A DNA stretch of 64,000 nucleotides from NCBI GenBank assembly GCA_963576725.1, contig OY755252.1, positions 29,715,078 to 29,779,077 of the forward strand. The letters run 5' to 3'. Each line of letters begins with the position of its first letter. Position 1 is the first letter of the stretch. This stretch comes from Azorinus chamasolen (Eukaryota > Mollusca > Bivalvia > Cardiida > Solecurtidae). The notes under the pieces are model-generated. The model did not search any database. It saw only the letters and a list, made by a program, of their open reading frames with translations, and was not told where the DNA came from. This document shows positions 12,301 through 27,600 of the stretch, in pieces. Made by a program: the position numbers and the translations under genes.

Positions 12301-15300
12301 TGGCGTCATATGACCTATTCAGTGTGGCAATAACGTTACACCCTACTCACTCATTCACTTGTACTAGATAAAAGTATTGGCAACTTGACGTTCTTGTAGT
12401 ATCTTGGCAAACGTAAAACATACGTTGTGAAAAATACAGATACAGTGTATATATCTAACATTCGAAAAGGCGAGGTAGATTGGCCAGCTGGTATAGTCAG
12501 TTGAACTTCGATACCTCGAACTCGGGATAACTTGAAGGTATCTCGAGGTAATTAGTACGGTCCCTTGATATTCGAGAGATTGAAGTTCAACTGTATAATA
12601 ACAATATAGAAAATCGGTACAATATAATTAATTGCGATGAATGTGAACATAATTGATAAAAGTGCTCATAGTCCGGACGAATTGGCAATGATTTAATGCC
12701 AACACTAACAGCACATATGTCGCCGGTTGTCCCATTATATAAAAATGACTTACATAAGGACTAATCTATATTCATGTTTGTCAATAATTAAATCAGCCTA
12801 TCCCCTATAGTCTATAAACGTACATTTTTATACATGAAAAACCTACGTCAACGATATGTTCAATTAAGTATTGTTACCGCAAAACATTTATAATTTCAAA
12901 CTCTGGTATAGAAGACTTTAAACATGTTGATGCAGGGGGCTACTTAGTGCAGGGTGAACGGCATTCACCGGGGAGCCGACTGCATGACGTTCACTCTACA
13001 TATCTGTTACTGTCTTGACAATCGGCATGATGTTCTGGTAATCGAGCTTTTACTGTATAATATTTCTTCGCTGTTTCTACTTTAGGGTTTACTGCGTGAA
13101 ATGGGTGTTGACAAATACTGTTATATACCCGATGACAATCCAAAATGTGTGACATGTATGGTTAACCCAACAAGTAAGTATATGTGAAAGAAAAACAAGA
13201 AAATAATAACTAGTAACAAAGAATGCGTGTCGGTACATGCCAATTGCCATTTGCTAAACTGCCATTTACCAAATGAAAAGTTAACAAACGTGTTCCTCTC
13301 GCGAACAGATGTACAGAAATTGGGTATATTATTGTTTTGATAAGGATACAAAACATATTGTAGAATGAAGCCCATTGATCTGTCTAATCCTTGGATCCGC
13401 CAAGCACTTTTCAGAGAAAAGAAACTAGAATTAATGGCAATATGGCAATTAGCAATTGACAAATTAGCAATAAGCATTTGGCAAATTGGCGTTAAGCAAC
13501 TGGCAAATTAGCAATTGGCATTTAGTAATTGACATGGTCCGATCCGCATTCCATGCGGTATCGACGAGGATCTTATTTCTGTAAAATGTCTGGACAATAT
13601 CATTCATAAAGAACAAAACATATTGTGGAATGAAGCCCGCCGATCTGGATCCCCCGAAAAGACAATACGGTGGCGGTACTTGACCAACTAAACTGGCAAA
13701 TTATCAATTGGCATTAAGCAATTAGCAAAACAAGCAATTAGCATTTGGCAACTGGCAAAGCAGCAATTAGCATGTCCCGATCCACATTCAAAAAAAAAGA
13801 AACTTGACACAACTTCTATATTGTTACCAATAGTACATGCGTAAACAGAGCATACACTGTTAATATGTAATACTATACGTAGTTTGCACATGTAGGTATA
13901 CTTCGTTTCTCGAGTATATAACTTTTGACCCGTCCGTCCGTCACACCGTCTATCCGTCCATGTATCATACTGCAGTCTTGTTCATCTAGGACTTGGATTC
14001 CAATTCAATGACCAAATCATCACAAAATTGTTTTACCTCATCCGTGCGGAAAAATGGCGAGTGTGCTTATCACCCAAAGCGGCCGAATTAATGCGAGTTT
14101 CTTTATTCGCTTATATAGCAGATATATATTATCGTATATTTATAAGCCGGGTTTAAGCGTGTTCAATATTTACTGGCTAATATCTCATTGTTCCTGTTAA
14201 ACCCGGATGCCTACATATATAAAGTGTTGATAGGGTTACTACAGAAAAAATGCAAAACACGAGATTGAAGCCGAGTGGTATATGTTTTATATATCCTCAT
14301 CGATCAACTTTAGACATGGGTTTAATACCACATGCATTCGAAACGTACGAAATAAGCCAAACTATGGAATATGCCAATTAATGACTACACGAAAAGTGTC
14401 CACTGTCGGCAAGGTCAAAATTGAATATAAATAAAATTGATCAATTAAGATTCGGAATTCGATATATCACGCACGACTTGCCCGGGAGCTACAAATAACA
14501 CAGGGAAAGCCGCTATCAACCCTAAACACACACCGGTGGATGTGGGGCAATAAAAACGTCCGCTCATCGAAATGTGTTTAAATACAAGCAAGGTTTTACG
14601 CAAGCGTAAAATGGCTGCCTAACATATTTTAAGCAGGGTTAGAAAAAAGTTAGAAAAAGAGGTAGCCATATTGCTTAGTACTTAAAATTCAAAGATACAT
14701 GGGGAAAACATGACTATATACACTAATAGCAGAAACAGGGAATGTTTGAATGAGCAATGATCCTTGTATGACACCAGTAATACACATTACGTCACAAATC
14801 AATGTTGTTCACTTGCTAAATCACGCTGACGTAGAAACAATTATCACATTAAATGTTCGTAAGTAGAATTAATTTATGATAAGTCACAAAGCTTGTAGCA
14901 TCATACGAAATTCACCACTAATTCCGTCAAACACTTCACAAAATTAATGTTAAATAGGCACACAAACTCCAATACTTACAGCAAAGACAAAACTGCAACA
15001 GGCCTGGGATTCGAGCTCACAACCTATTCAACGTAAATGCTCTACCGAACAAACTGTTGTTACATACGTTTGTGTGCGTATGCGCTATACACGTGGCTCG
15101 TACAAGCAATAAAGGTCTACACGTTGAACTAAGCAACCGATTGCTCGAGACTTCCTTTAGTTTCAGAACTAAACAGCCACTTTTTAAGACAGCCTTTAGT
15201 CTTCATGAACCTTTTGAATAGGTCGACTCAATGCGCATTAGCTTTTTCATTTATATTGTCCCCAAATTAACAACAGGTTAGTAGTATAAGTTATACATTT

Positions 15301-18300
15301 ACATGAACAAATTTAAACAAAGGACTTTATTGTGCAAAATGGTTTTAAACCACAAGCACGAAAGCTAAGAAAAAATGCCGTTGTATTCTACCAAGGGTCA
15401 AACCCACGAACTCGGGATTCCTAAGCCAACATTATAACCATGAGACCACGCTAACGACTATACTTGTGATAGTGATTTAATCTATTATTGAAAAAAGTAG
15501 TAAAGTCAAGCAGGCAAAGTCACATACAAGACACAATCACCATATAAATTCTGAAAAGGGGTGATCCCCGAGAGCAAAAATTACAACACAAAAAGAGAAA
15601 ATTGCAGACTCGGTTTTATTGAGTCTGTTCATGAACAGTAATTGAAAGTGCAACACTTCTCACGCTCACAAGCATTCACTGAAATTGGACCATGGCAGAA
15701 AAGTAAAACCATAACCCCGACAAAAACATGTGCGCCCGCTGGGAAAATATAAATAAATACAAACTAGTCCTACAGTAATCATTCTTATTTAAATTAGTGG
15801 CTTTTTATAGATACAAAGGACGGCAGTAAATCATATGCAAAATTCAAACCTCTGAAATGATCAAAAAAGGGGTAGACGAAAATGTCATTCAACGAGCTTA
15901 GCTGATCAACAAACCAATTAGTGAATCCAATCATGTCTGGAAGTTCATTCATAAATGGCAAACAGTTAGGATCTCCTTTGGACGCCGAGAGTTTTGTTTT
16001 AGTATTGATATCCAACCTGTCTGAATTGATATGGAAATAATAACTCGTTCATAAGCGGCGTCTGGTCTGATCAAGATCCACAATGTTTACAGGGGCATAG
16101 TAATAAATATAGCAAATGCTGGTGCTTTTCAGTGTGAATCAGCTGCTTCGTGCGAAATGCAGCTGATCTGAGTCTACACTGTTTTAAATACAACAAATCC
16201 TCCATTTTCTGGAACCCGGCTTAAATACATGATAAAATTGTAAATGTTTCATGGAAAATAAATAGCAAATGTGTGTCATAATTTCTTGGTGGCGAAACAG
16301 TTTTATTCATTTAGTTCAGTGATTTATATACAGGTGAACAAGTAAATATACTTTGTTTCCCCTTAATTTTAAGGTGAGGGCATTCATTATCTGACGGGTT
16401 CGATACCTTAGATCCAGATCAGCCACCGAGTTATTAAGTATCTGATCTGGATCAATGTTTTGGTCTAGTTCCAATGCCGAAATTAATTCAAACAAAGGCA
16501 TTTATTGATACTCATTATCTGATATGGATCTTGATATGTATCAATGTTTTTAACCAGATCAGACACCAATACTGAGCCTCTGATCTGGATCTAACGTTAT
16601 TAACTAAATTACTGAAATGAGTCACCCAGCGTCTGATCTTGATCCAAGCGTGGATCACGACCCGGCGCTGAAATACTCGCTGCATGATATGGGTTTACGC
16701 TGAATTAATTAAGTCATTACTCAGCGTCTGATCGGGATCAAAGTTATTTGAAAATGTAATTTGATTTTAAATAACAGGCAAAAAGTTACTGACCCAAGAA
16801 TAATTGACTGAGATTTTAAGGTAAATCATAATTAAGTTTTGACAATATATGTATACTCAACAACAAAATTAAAGAATTTCTAGAACACCAATGAACCAGA
16901 GAAACTCAGTCGATATTTAGAGTAGGACAACTCTATGGGGCGTCCAATTAGTCCATAGTGAGCAGAAACGGACGTTAATCAAAACAAACAAATAAACAAA
17001 CCAATACAACAAACGAACATCAAAACAAATTAATGTTTCTTTTTTTTACTAGATACACTAATCTATTAAAAAAATGTTTTCTTTAGTTTTATGGCAGTAA
17101 CTTCCTTGCTGCAGCACTGTGTCAAGTAGCCCAGGGGTCATAGTCATTTTTGCATTACAATGTCTACAGTGTATTCCCGCCTTTTATGCAAAACACATGA
17201 ATAAGCTGTAAGAGTTTTTATCTTGATATTCATTCCTTTGGATTTCACATAAAATCAATGCAAGTCCCTTCTCATGATAGCGTCAAATGTCACGTATGGA
17301 AGATGCCAATGTTTAAATATTCCTTTAGTAACGAGTATGTTCTCCGTCAGCGGCAAATGCGGACTCGCATCGTTGCGCTAACCTGTCAATACGAGCAACG
17401 TTGTTCTGACGAATGAAATCCTGGACGATTCTGGCAAGAATTGCAGGACAGCAGACCTCAACACCTTATCCATGTACCGTTGACTGGTCATGTTTCCATC
17501 TGTAGCCACAATATCCGCCCTTAAGCGTACACTGATGACCATAACACTTCCGTTTCCGTAACAGTCATGCTGTACAACATTGAAAGTTGCATACCTCTCC
17601 CACGTCGCCTCCACTCACGACATCCCCCGTCTAGATTGTCCAGTACATATTGCGACTCAGCCCCCATCGTTTGTTATTCCATGGACGAAATTGTCTCACC
17701 CACACCAGTCTGTGTCTTGACGTCAGGACAACATCTAAATAAGACCTTGTTGCTTTTAATCCAGCTCTAAGAAGCTTATAGCACACAGTCTGTATGGAGA
17801 ATATAGTACCGGTGTTAAACACATTTTGATCCTGGTGAACAATGACCATGTGGTTCTTTATTCCACGAAAGACGAGTAAAGTATTTACGTTGAGAAATGA
17901 CCCGGGTGGTTAAATAACGGCCCATACTTGAAACAGAGACCCACGCATGACTGATAAACTTTGGACGTCAACGATCAAGGATGTGTGTTCAGGCATTTTC
18001 AAAAGTAGTATGAAGACGTCTCGATTGGATTCTAGAAGGTGAGGGGAGATAGCAGTCGGACAGCACCCATCATTGAATAGTCGGGTACCACGAAATGTTG
18101 AAACAACATTATATTAAACCAAAATCAAACAATGGTGGCAGGAAGCAGGAGCAGCAGTTTGACCTCAGTAATTTCATTTCTTTTTCAGCGTAGTCACCTT
18201 GCAAGCTTACACACTTTGTCCAATGGTTTTGGAGCATTTGGATACCTTCCCTATAGAAGATGGCATCTTGGGTCTCAAGAAATGTTTCAACAGCTTGTTT

Positions 18301-18561
18301 GACGTCATCATCAGTGCGAAAAAGGGTTCAGAAGTTTTGGGACCCATCTGGCAGAAACCTTTGTCATTTGCAAATCATTATGGATAATTGCATGGACTCG
18401 TTCCTGTGATATATCCAGTTGTGTAGCAATGTACCGCTGTGTAATTCGCCGGTCTGCCATAACCATATCATGGATTTTATTGATGGTGGCCTTTGAGGTG
18501 ACAGTCGGTGGCCTGACAGGACGTACGGGGTCGTCTTCAAGACTCTCTCTCTCTCTCTCTT

Positions 18562-18612
<51 letters not shown>

Positions 18613-21600
18613 CGCGTTTAAATTCAGCGGCCAATTGTTTCACTATGCTATATCATTGGGCATGCTCCTCATGTCCTCATGAATCTCCTTAGGTGATAAG
18701 CCTTTGAGGCCAAGGTATTGAATAATCGTTCGATGGCAAACGTTGTCCATTTGCTTAGAAGTACTCATAGTAAATAGCTTTGAGAATAAAATTCTGGCAA
18801 CCAACAGAGAGAAAACAATCCGTCTGTCTCTGCAGAGTGATTATAACATGGACATCAAATGGTATGTTTATAAGTGGTCTGTTTCTATCCCAGGCCACGG
18901 ACTTATCAATCACCCCTCTTAGGCCGAATTGATATCCATCTCCGACTCAAACAAACTTCAAACGTATATTTACTGCAAGAACAAGATAAGAAATGGGGAA
19001 ATCGAAGGAAAACCGGGAATAAGTAAATATAAACCGAAAATCGGGGATTTGCTGCACTACAAAGTGACCCGTACCCTGTCGATCATTACCGTAATGCCAT
19101 ATGCAAACATATTGGATTCGGGTAAGACACCGGGTAACTCGGCGTCTCGTCTGACCCAAACCTGTTTCCCATTCAGTCTACATTTCTTAATTCTAACAAA
19201 ATATCAAGACAATTTAAGGGTTTTAAACTGAAGCAAACGACAGTTTGCGCTTGCGCAGACTTTGATGGCAGGATAAAGGTCTATACTGCCCCTATTTTGA
19301 AGATTAAGTAGGTGATTGGTATGAGTGTTTAATACAAACACTCACGATGCGATGTGCTATGCATATTTTATACATTTGCAGAGTACTGAGCTTAATCAAA
19401 TTGACAGAATTGGAATGGAACTGAAATGCCATACATTTCCTATGGTTGTTTTAGGACGCCACAAGTAGTTTGGATACCTCGCCGTCTTACCAGGGTCCAA
19501 ACTATTTCTACAGCCGATTGTATTGCGTAGCAAACTGGATATACATAGATACGGTATCTCCGAACCAGTCGGTACTGCACAGAAGCGCACCCGCACCACA
19601 ATAGTGTTCAATTTTACATAGTATCCTACTGTACAAGGCAAACGTTGCGAGCAACTATAGGAACTCTCTTGTAAATAATTGTAATGCATTGCGAGATAAG
19701 GGTTAATGCACACATATATGACAAGTAATTTTTTCATAACTGACTAAATCGTTTATACACAGTTTTAGACATTTTCAATCACTAAAACTGGGTGTCATTT
19801 TGAAAAAAAGTTAATAACAACAGCAAGAATGTAACACTTCTCTGCACAACTATCTGCAAATCTGTCTGACCAGACTCAATTACGTTTGTTAACCTGCGTT
19901 AAGCGACCATAGGAAACTAAACCTTTTAGGCAGGTGATAGCTGCATGCAGGTCGACAGTATCGCGGAATGTCATTTGACAATGAAAGCGTGTGTGGGGTT
20001 GGAAGGGCGCTAGAGGACTAGAATTGGATTCAGACATGCATGTGCTGCGTTTCATTTCAAACACGGATGACATTAAATAGTTTTAAAACAAGAGATGTCA
20101 CAGTCACGTGACAAATGCCCCTCAAAATTGTACCCTGTGACATTGACCTTTGACCCATGGACCAGGGAGCTGACACATCGTCTTTGTGTGGTGAACATTT
20201 GTGTCTGGTTCCTTTGAAATCCATTCACAGATAAATAAGTAATTATAACTGTGACCTTGACCTTTGACATATGGACCAGGAGCTGAAGCGACACATCGTC
20301 TTTGTCTGGTGAACATCTGTGCCAAGTTGTATTGAATTCCATTGATAGATAAAGATGTTACAGACCGGACACGAATTTTGTGACAAAGTAATTGTATTCT
20401 GTGACCTTGACCTTTGACCCATGGACTAGTGAGTTGAAAGCGACACAGTATCTTTGTGTGGTGAACATTTGTGCCAAGTTATATTGAAATACATTGATAG
20501 ATAAAGAAGTTACAGGCCGGACACAATATTTGTTACAAAGTAATTGTACCCTGTGACCTTGACCTTTGACCCATGGACCTAGGAGTTGAACGTGACACAT
20601 CGTCTTTGTGTGGTAAATATGTGTGCCAAGTTATTTTGAGATCCATCCACAGATAAAGAAGTTATAGAAGGGGCACGAATTTGGGACGGACGGATGGGAG
20701 GACAGACGGACGGCCGGACGGACAGACGGATGGACAGACGAACAGACGGACAATGAGATTACTATATGCCCACCTTTGGGGCATAAATATTACAGTTTTA
20801 TTACAGTTTTACAGATTAAAGGACAGCTATACCCCAGCGCAGCAGAACACTGTTAATTTCAATTGTGATTGACCTTTAATCGGCATAACTCATTTCTGAG
20901 ATGAACATTTAATCAAAGTCTTATGAAAATCCTTCAAAGTGTTTAGGAAATATTCAGCGGTCAAACAATCGAATGTTCAAACTGTTGTTGAAAATCTTGC
21001 AAACGGTTGGGAAATGTTTGGAGGACACGGAAGTGTTATGGACGAACATACAGACGGAATGACGGATAGACAAAGTGCATTGCTATTATCTTTTCCCCGT
21101 TTTGCGGCGGGGTATTTAAAGTCCGTTCGCGTAATCCGAAAATATTGACAGAACGTCAAACAGATCCGATCCAAATAAGATTGAGATTTAATTAAAAGAT
21201 GTTTGCATAATTATTATATCATTGTCGCGATTAGCTGGCAATGGAAACAAATGAGAGATTGTTTAGGCCAATCTTTCACGTTTAAAATTGACCCGGTGCT
21301 GAGAGGTATGTGTACAGGTTGGGATGGGTAAAGGGGGTCTAGTCCCTTCGTTGGATCCACGCATCCACTTGCCGTGATGTTCAACAAAGTTTTAACTAAC
21401 CGTGATAAAACGACCCGGGACTTTTCAAGTTTAAACGGCTGTTATGATCAAAATCAGTGGTTGAAATTGTGTCTGGGTCGATTCCCAACGTTGAAAATCG
21501 ACTCGCCGGATCATTTTCCAAAGGGTCAAAGTTTAATGTAACACCGGTCTGAAAAAGACATGCAGCAGTACACAACTGATGATTTTTTTTATCTTTGTGC

Positions 21601-24600
21601 ACATGTACGCAAATAATGGTCTCTAGCTGGCGCGATGCACAGTGAACGTCCAGAACTAGGTTGGGGTGCTGTGCTGTTGATCTCAGCAAATCTTGAGCTC
21701 AAACGATAAATGACACTATGAGACATCCGGATTCGCCTAGCAACATAAGTCTGTGTCATGCCAGTCCGAAAGTCCGAATTTCGCATGTCCATTAAAAAGG
21801 CGTCGTCTTTCTGGCGAATTTTCAAAATCAGTACCTCAGATGATGCCAATAACAAGCCGGAAAGTGTTTCTCAAATTAAATGAGATAAGTAAAAAACATA
21901 TGGGCCAATTTAAGGCTTCTTTGGGATTAAACTAAGCAGTGACACTCTTTTCTCAAACCAAACAATATTGCAAATTTTCGAAATATGGCGGGAAGACCAG
22001 TCAACTTTGACAACCATTTTTTAAAACGCTATAGGTGCAATACACTTAATTAAAGCAACGTTCTGGAGACAAAATGGACACTTTATAATACTGTAAAATT
22101 CAAATTCTTAAAATCGCCTTAACTTATTATTGGGTATATATTTACTTGCCTCGTTTTATCCCATTGTATTATACTTATCCATACTTTAAACTGTATGAAA
22201 ATGCACCATTAGAAAGAAAATTAAAACCTTAAAAACTTTTTATAATACTGCAATGCTAATAGGAAGCATAAATGTTGTTATAAGAGATTAACAATGACAT
22301 GTGTCTGATTCAACTATTTTCCCAATATTTCCTACCGCTTATCACATATATATTGGTCATTGATAATCATATAACACATACTTATATCGGTGTAATATAA
22401 GGCTTTGGAGGTTTCACTATTAGGTAAAGGATTAAGAATTGTCATGAATAAAAGCTGAGAGGAATTTGACATGCGAAACCATACTTTTCTGACAATGTGG
22501 CGGCGTGGGATATGTGAGCTTGCTCACTAAAGTTATTTAATTTCCCTTAAGATATAAAACTCATATTTGGAGTGGCATTTGTAGCCGAATACTTTCCATT
22601 AGGAAACAGGCAGATGCCAAATGTGTTAACATAACGCGTGAACATGAAGCGTGTTAACATAATTGATGTGTCTTATTTACCTGAAGCACACTTTTCATGC
22701 TAACAGTTCTTAACCAAATGAGATGCCGGTTAACCGTTGTTTCATAAGCAATCTTACTGATTGGCATTGTGAATGTTATTTTAAGGATGAAAACAGCTGC
22801 GGACAGCATGTCCAATTAAGTGACTTCTCAATATTGCATATGTTCTTTTTGGTGATTATTAAATGCTAAATATGTTTCTTTTGTTCCCTTATTTATTGAT
22901 AAAATAATTGTCGAGACTATTGGCGATGTGTACAAGCATATGTGTACTGTCGGTAAATCATACCGAATTCTATTAAATAATTTAAGGGAAAATTACGATT
23001 GTCAAAATACAACACATTTTGAACTACCATGATGGAATTTAAGCCAAGGTATCCTGTACACATTGTAATCACGACTACCTTTCCGACCAGAATATAAATG
23101 TACCGCGTGCACCTGTCGAAAAAGATATTGAATGCAATTAGTAAGCTAGGTATGTCTCGAATATCATGTATTGTATGTGTGTGTGTTCAATTGCAGTGCG
23201 GAACAATTTCCTTAATCACACATGTGATTTGCATCTCTGTGTACCTTGCGTTCGAAGCTCGCATCTCAATCCAATCAAATGTCCATCATGCCATGACGAC
23301 ATACATCCGCCGATAGGTGAGTGTTTATTTGACATATTAAGTATATCGTTACTGCACTTTGATACTAAATAGCTCATATAGTGTCATAAACAGGTATTGC
23401 ATTTGTTAAATAGGAAAACATACACAAAGTTAATAGATCTGACGTGTCCCAAGTACTGAGTTACAATACGAGTCACATATACCCTATCTAAAATACATGT
23501 GGCTAACATCTGATGCAGATCAGACGTATAACTGATCCTCAAATCTTGTTGAGACATGATAGTAGTATCTGCTTGCAACCTGTTTTAAAATGCCTAACAA
23601 CTACATACATATTTTGTTCATATGCTGAAAAGAAGTAAATCTCAAGAAAACTCAAGTCGAATAAACGGCAAAGAAGAATCAACTTTTATATGTTTGATAT
23701 CGGCAATGTTTTAGTATTTATTCAGCTTGCGTTTTAGTTCCGTTAACTGTTCGGCCGAGATATATATGTAATTCACAACAGCAGGTGTTAAGCGTTTGTG
23801 TGGTGGCCGTAAAAATCGCCCCTTGCTTCATTCTTGGTGTTATATTTTCTGGTCCTTCGGGGTCATTAGTTTCGATGTTATTAGTTTTGAAATTTGAATA
23901 CTGCTTAAGCCGGTGCTAGGGTGGCGTGAGTATTGTTGCACTTTTAATTACTACTCACGAACAGACTCAATATAACCGAGTCTGCAATTTTCTCTTTTTG
24001 CATTACTCCTTTTGCTTTCGAAGCATCTCCCACTTTCAGACTATATTATGTATGTCGAAGAATGGGAGAGAATATAAAGGTTCACCCATTGCTATTCGTC
24101 TGCATTGTGCTTGTTTCCTTGTTCTTAAAAAAATATCGAAATGTACAATAAATAAATTAAACCTCAGGTAGGATATGCCACATGAAAGTCCACATCAATA
24201 TAGGTAGTGAAGGTAAACATGGACGCGCGGCCTGTTATTATGTATTTTGTTATTATTTTGCAGTCATATGAAAAACGTATGTATTCTACTAAAGTACATG
24301 GTAGAAAACAATAAATAGCTGCCCGTTTTACACTTCATTTTGTTGAATACATCGAACTATATCAGAGATATTTGTCAAGACTCTGTCTTTAAATTATTCA
24401 TACAGCTGTGCTTAAATGCAGCAACATATAATAATATTCTGCTTGGTTCAGGCTTAGCATTGCACAAAAAGACATCCCACACTAATGAATTAATCATAAC
24501 GACATTTTCAATTTAACGACAGTTTCTGTGAACGTACATGGTTGTAACTAATTTCATCATGTTGTCTCAGTAAATTCCGGCAAACAAAACATTAACGAAT

Positions 24601-27600
24601 ACTCTCATTGCTTAAAAGCGAAACTGTTAACATGGAAGCAAAAAAATGTAATCAAGAAAGTATCTTGCGTACCACTACGTTTCCTAATTATCTGAAGTTA
24701 AAACTGCCTGTTTTTATTTCTTTGCAATGGGTATTAATACTGACATGTGTGTGTACAACAGCGTGTGTGATGAGGTTGTAAGAAGAGGTTAACATGTTAA
24801 CATGGAAGCAAAAAAATGTAATCAAGAAAGTATCTTGCGTACCACTACGTTTCCTAATTATCTGAAGTTAAAACTGTCTGTTTTTATTTCTTTGCAATGG
24901 GTATTAATACTGACATGTGTGTGTACAACAGCGTGTGTGATGAGGTTGTAAGAAGAGGTTAAAAAGAGCATATTATTTATCTATGTATTTATTGTGCATT
25001 TTACAATGTAGGACATGGTTGGGGTGCAGTACTTGTGGCTGGGGGCGACAAAAGAAACAGTGAAGTATTAGACTGCTTTCAAAAGGACGTGCAGCAGGTA
25101 TCCAATGTTATTACTTCAAAGGGACAGAAGGCTGTAGGCATCAGGCAAGTTAACTACTTGACACCAGATTACAGGATATACCTCGGTCCGAATGATTCAA
25201 TGTCTTTGAATAGGTTTTTGTAGGGTCCATTTATGTTCTACATCCTTTGGCACTACGTGACATGTTTTAATGTCGATGTGCCTTAAATGGCGTTGGAGTG
25301 TACATGCAAGGAACGTCTATAAAGACCGTGTTCGAGCGCTCTTTTCAATTGTGCTTCTGGTGTTATTGTGCACTGTCGCGTGTCATTTTCAACTGCCCTG
25401 TCTGACTTCTATTTTATGTGTCTACATGATCTTAATTTAAAGATGCACGCTGCTAATACGTTCGCCAATTTGGGTAATTATTACTTCAAAATCAGAATCT
25501 GTGTAATCTAAGACTGGATTAGTTCTAAAGGTTATGGTAATATTCTGAAAATGTGTGATATGTATTGAAAAAACACTTATTGCCAGTGAAACTAACGGAA
25601 ACATGTCCGCCATACACCGAAAGTGCCTTAAAATCAATTATGTATACCTGACATACTCGATTTATTACACAGCAGGTATCCACTTTTCGTGGTATTTCGG
25701 AAACAAAATGCATATCAGTGCCGTAAACATAAATGCAAAAAGTAGTGAATGGAAAAGTAGTAAAGTCAAGCAGGCAAAGCCACATGCAAGACGCAACCAT
25801 GAAGTCAGGCAAGAAGAGCAACACACAAGACACAACCACCACTAACACATCGACAGAAAATAAGTGAGACACACGCACGCGCACTCACACACAATATATG
25901 AACATTTCAATGAATGCTTTAGCCCGGGCATCTTAAAGAGACAGAGAAACTGTCTCTGTGGCGTCCAATTAGTCCATTGTGAGAAGAATCGGACGTTGAC
26001 TAATACAAACAAAGGGGCAAAGACGCAAGGCAAACATAAAAGTAAGGATGAAAAAGAGAGCATCGCCTTGGAACGGTCAGTGACAGAACCACTACGGTTG
26101 ATGTCCCAGTTTAGGCTACCGTGCAACCCCCCCCCACTTGCAGAATTTTTTTCACATATACTAAGTTGTTTATAAAGTCAATTGGGACACGGTTTCCATG
26201 GCAACCATCACTCAAAACCAGAGACATGCCATAGTTGCTTAAACATGTCATAACTTTCTCACTCCTTGTTGTAGAACAACAAAACTGGTGTCAAAATGAC
26301 GCTAGTACGTAACGCTTGAACTTGACAATAAAATATCTTTTCCATCTCATTTGTTTATTCATGAATATTAATGAGAATGTCCAAAAATAGCAGATAATTG
26401 CATAATTTTTATCTTGTGTCCCAATAAAGTTTCGTTTTAAGACGATATGAATTTGAACTTATATCGAAAAATGCCCCTGTGATACAAATAAACCGATTTC
26501 ATCAATACTGATAATTTTTGTTCTACAACACAAAATTATCGGTCTTTTCCGGTCTTTTCCGCGTTTTGCCGATGATCACCCGCTCCCCCCATTGTTTACG
26601 TAATAGCTTTCTCGGAAGTGGTCATAGAATCGCGAATAGGGCGAAAGGTTGCGAAACTAAAACCCAACCCGAATAAAACTGAATCTTCGGGTAGTAAAAC
26701 CGGGATCGCCGATATCAAACACATGTATGTTTTGTCATTATAAACGGTAATTGGATGGGGCTTTTTGCGATATACTACTTTTCAGCATATAAATAAATGA
26801 GTTTTGTATATTTTAAGTGTGTATAAAACGCGTCAAATGTAGGGACATCCCCTTTATCGTTGGCGATAATGTTGTAGCCATTGCACATACATATTTCAAA
26901 CTGTGCATGCATGTGCAGCTTATGACGGCGAACATTTTTAGGGGTGGCCTATTAAGGTCAAGGTCATACCTCAATGTCAAAGGTCAACTTACAGGTTAAA
27001 TTTAGATTGGCAATAATTGTGTTGTCATTGAACATACATCCTTCAAACTTGACATGCATAAACAACTTATAGGGGCGAACACTTTTAGGGGTGACTTAAT
27101 CAGGTCAAGGTCATACATCAAGGTAAAAGGTAAAATTACGGGTCAAATTAAGATTAGCGATAAATATTTCGTCATTCAACATACACCCTTCAAACATGGC
27201 ATGCCTGTGTAGCTTATTAAGGCGAACATTTTTAAGAGTTTCTATTTAAGGTCAAGGTCATACACCAAGTTCAAAGGTCATATTGTGGGCATAGTGTTGC
27301 ACAAACACATCTTGTTTATGCATATACGGTACTTAAATTCCACTTGATATGTGCATAAAAATGGGTAGCCTAACATATGGAAATGGAATGCCGAAAACAC
27401 TGAATATGTCATTTATCTTGCTTTCTTACTAATTGTGATGTAACAAATAATTTAGATTTTACAGGATATCGACTCTAAAGTATATTTTGACAATAAAGTA
27501 TGTGATATAGATCTATATGTTCATGAATATTAACGAAATACAGCATATATGGCAAATATACAATCATAGTCAAAATGCTTGCGATCTAAATCATTTTTAA

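Noticed and set aside
15003..15462. Two functional tRNA genes
   Set aside because: A- and B-box-like segments are present, but acceptor and anticodon stems do not pair properly; read as SINE heads.
20073..20600. Repeated ORFs with 'GPWVKGQGH' motif
   Set aside because: They are translations of the 150-bp cores of tandem-core repeat A.
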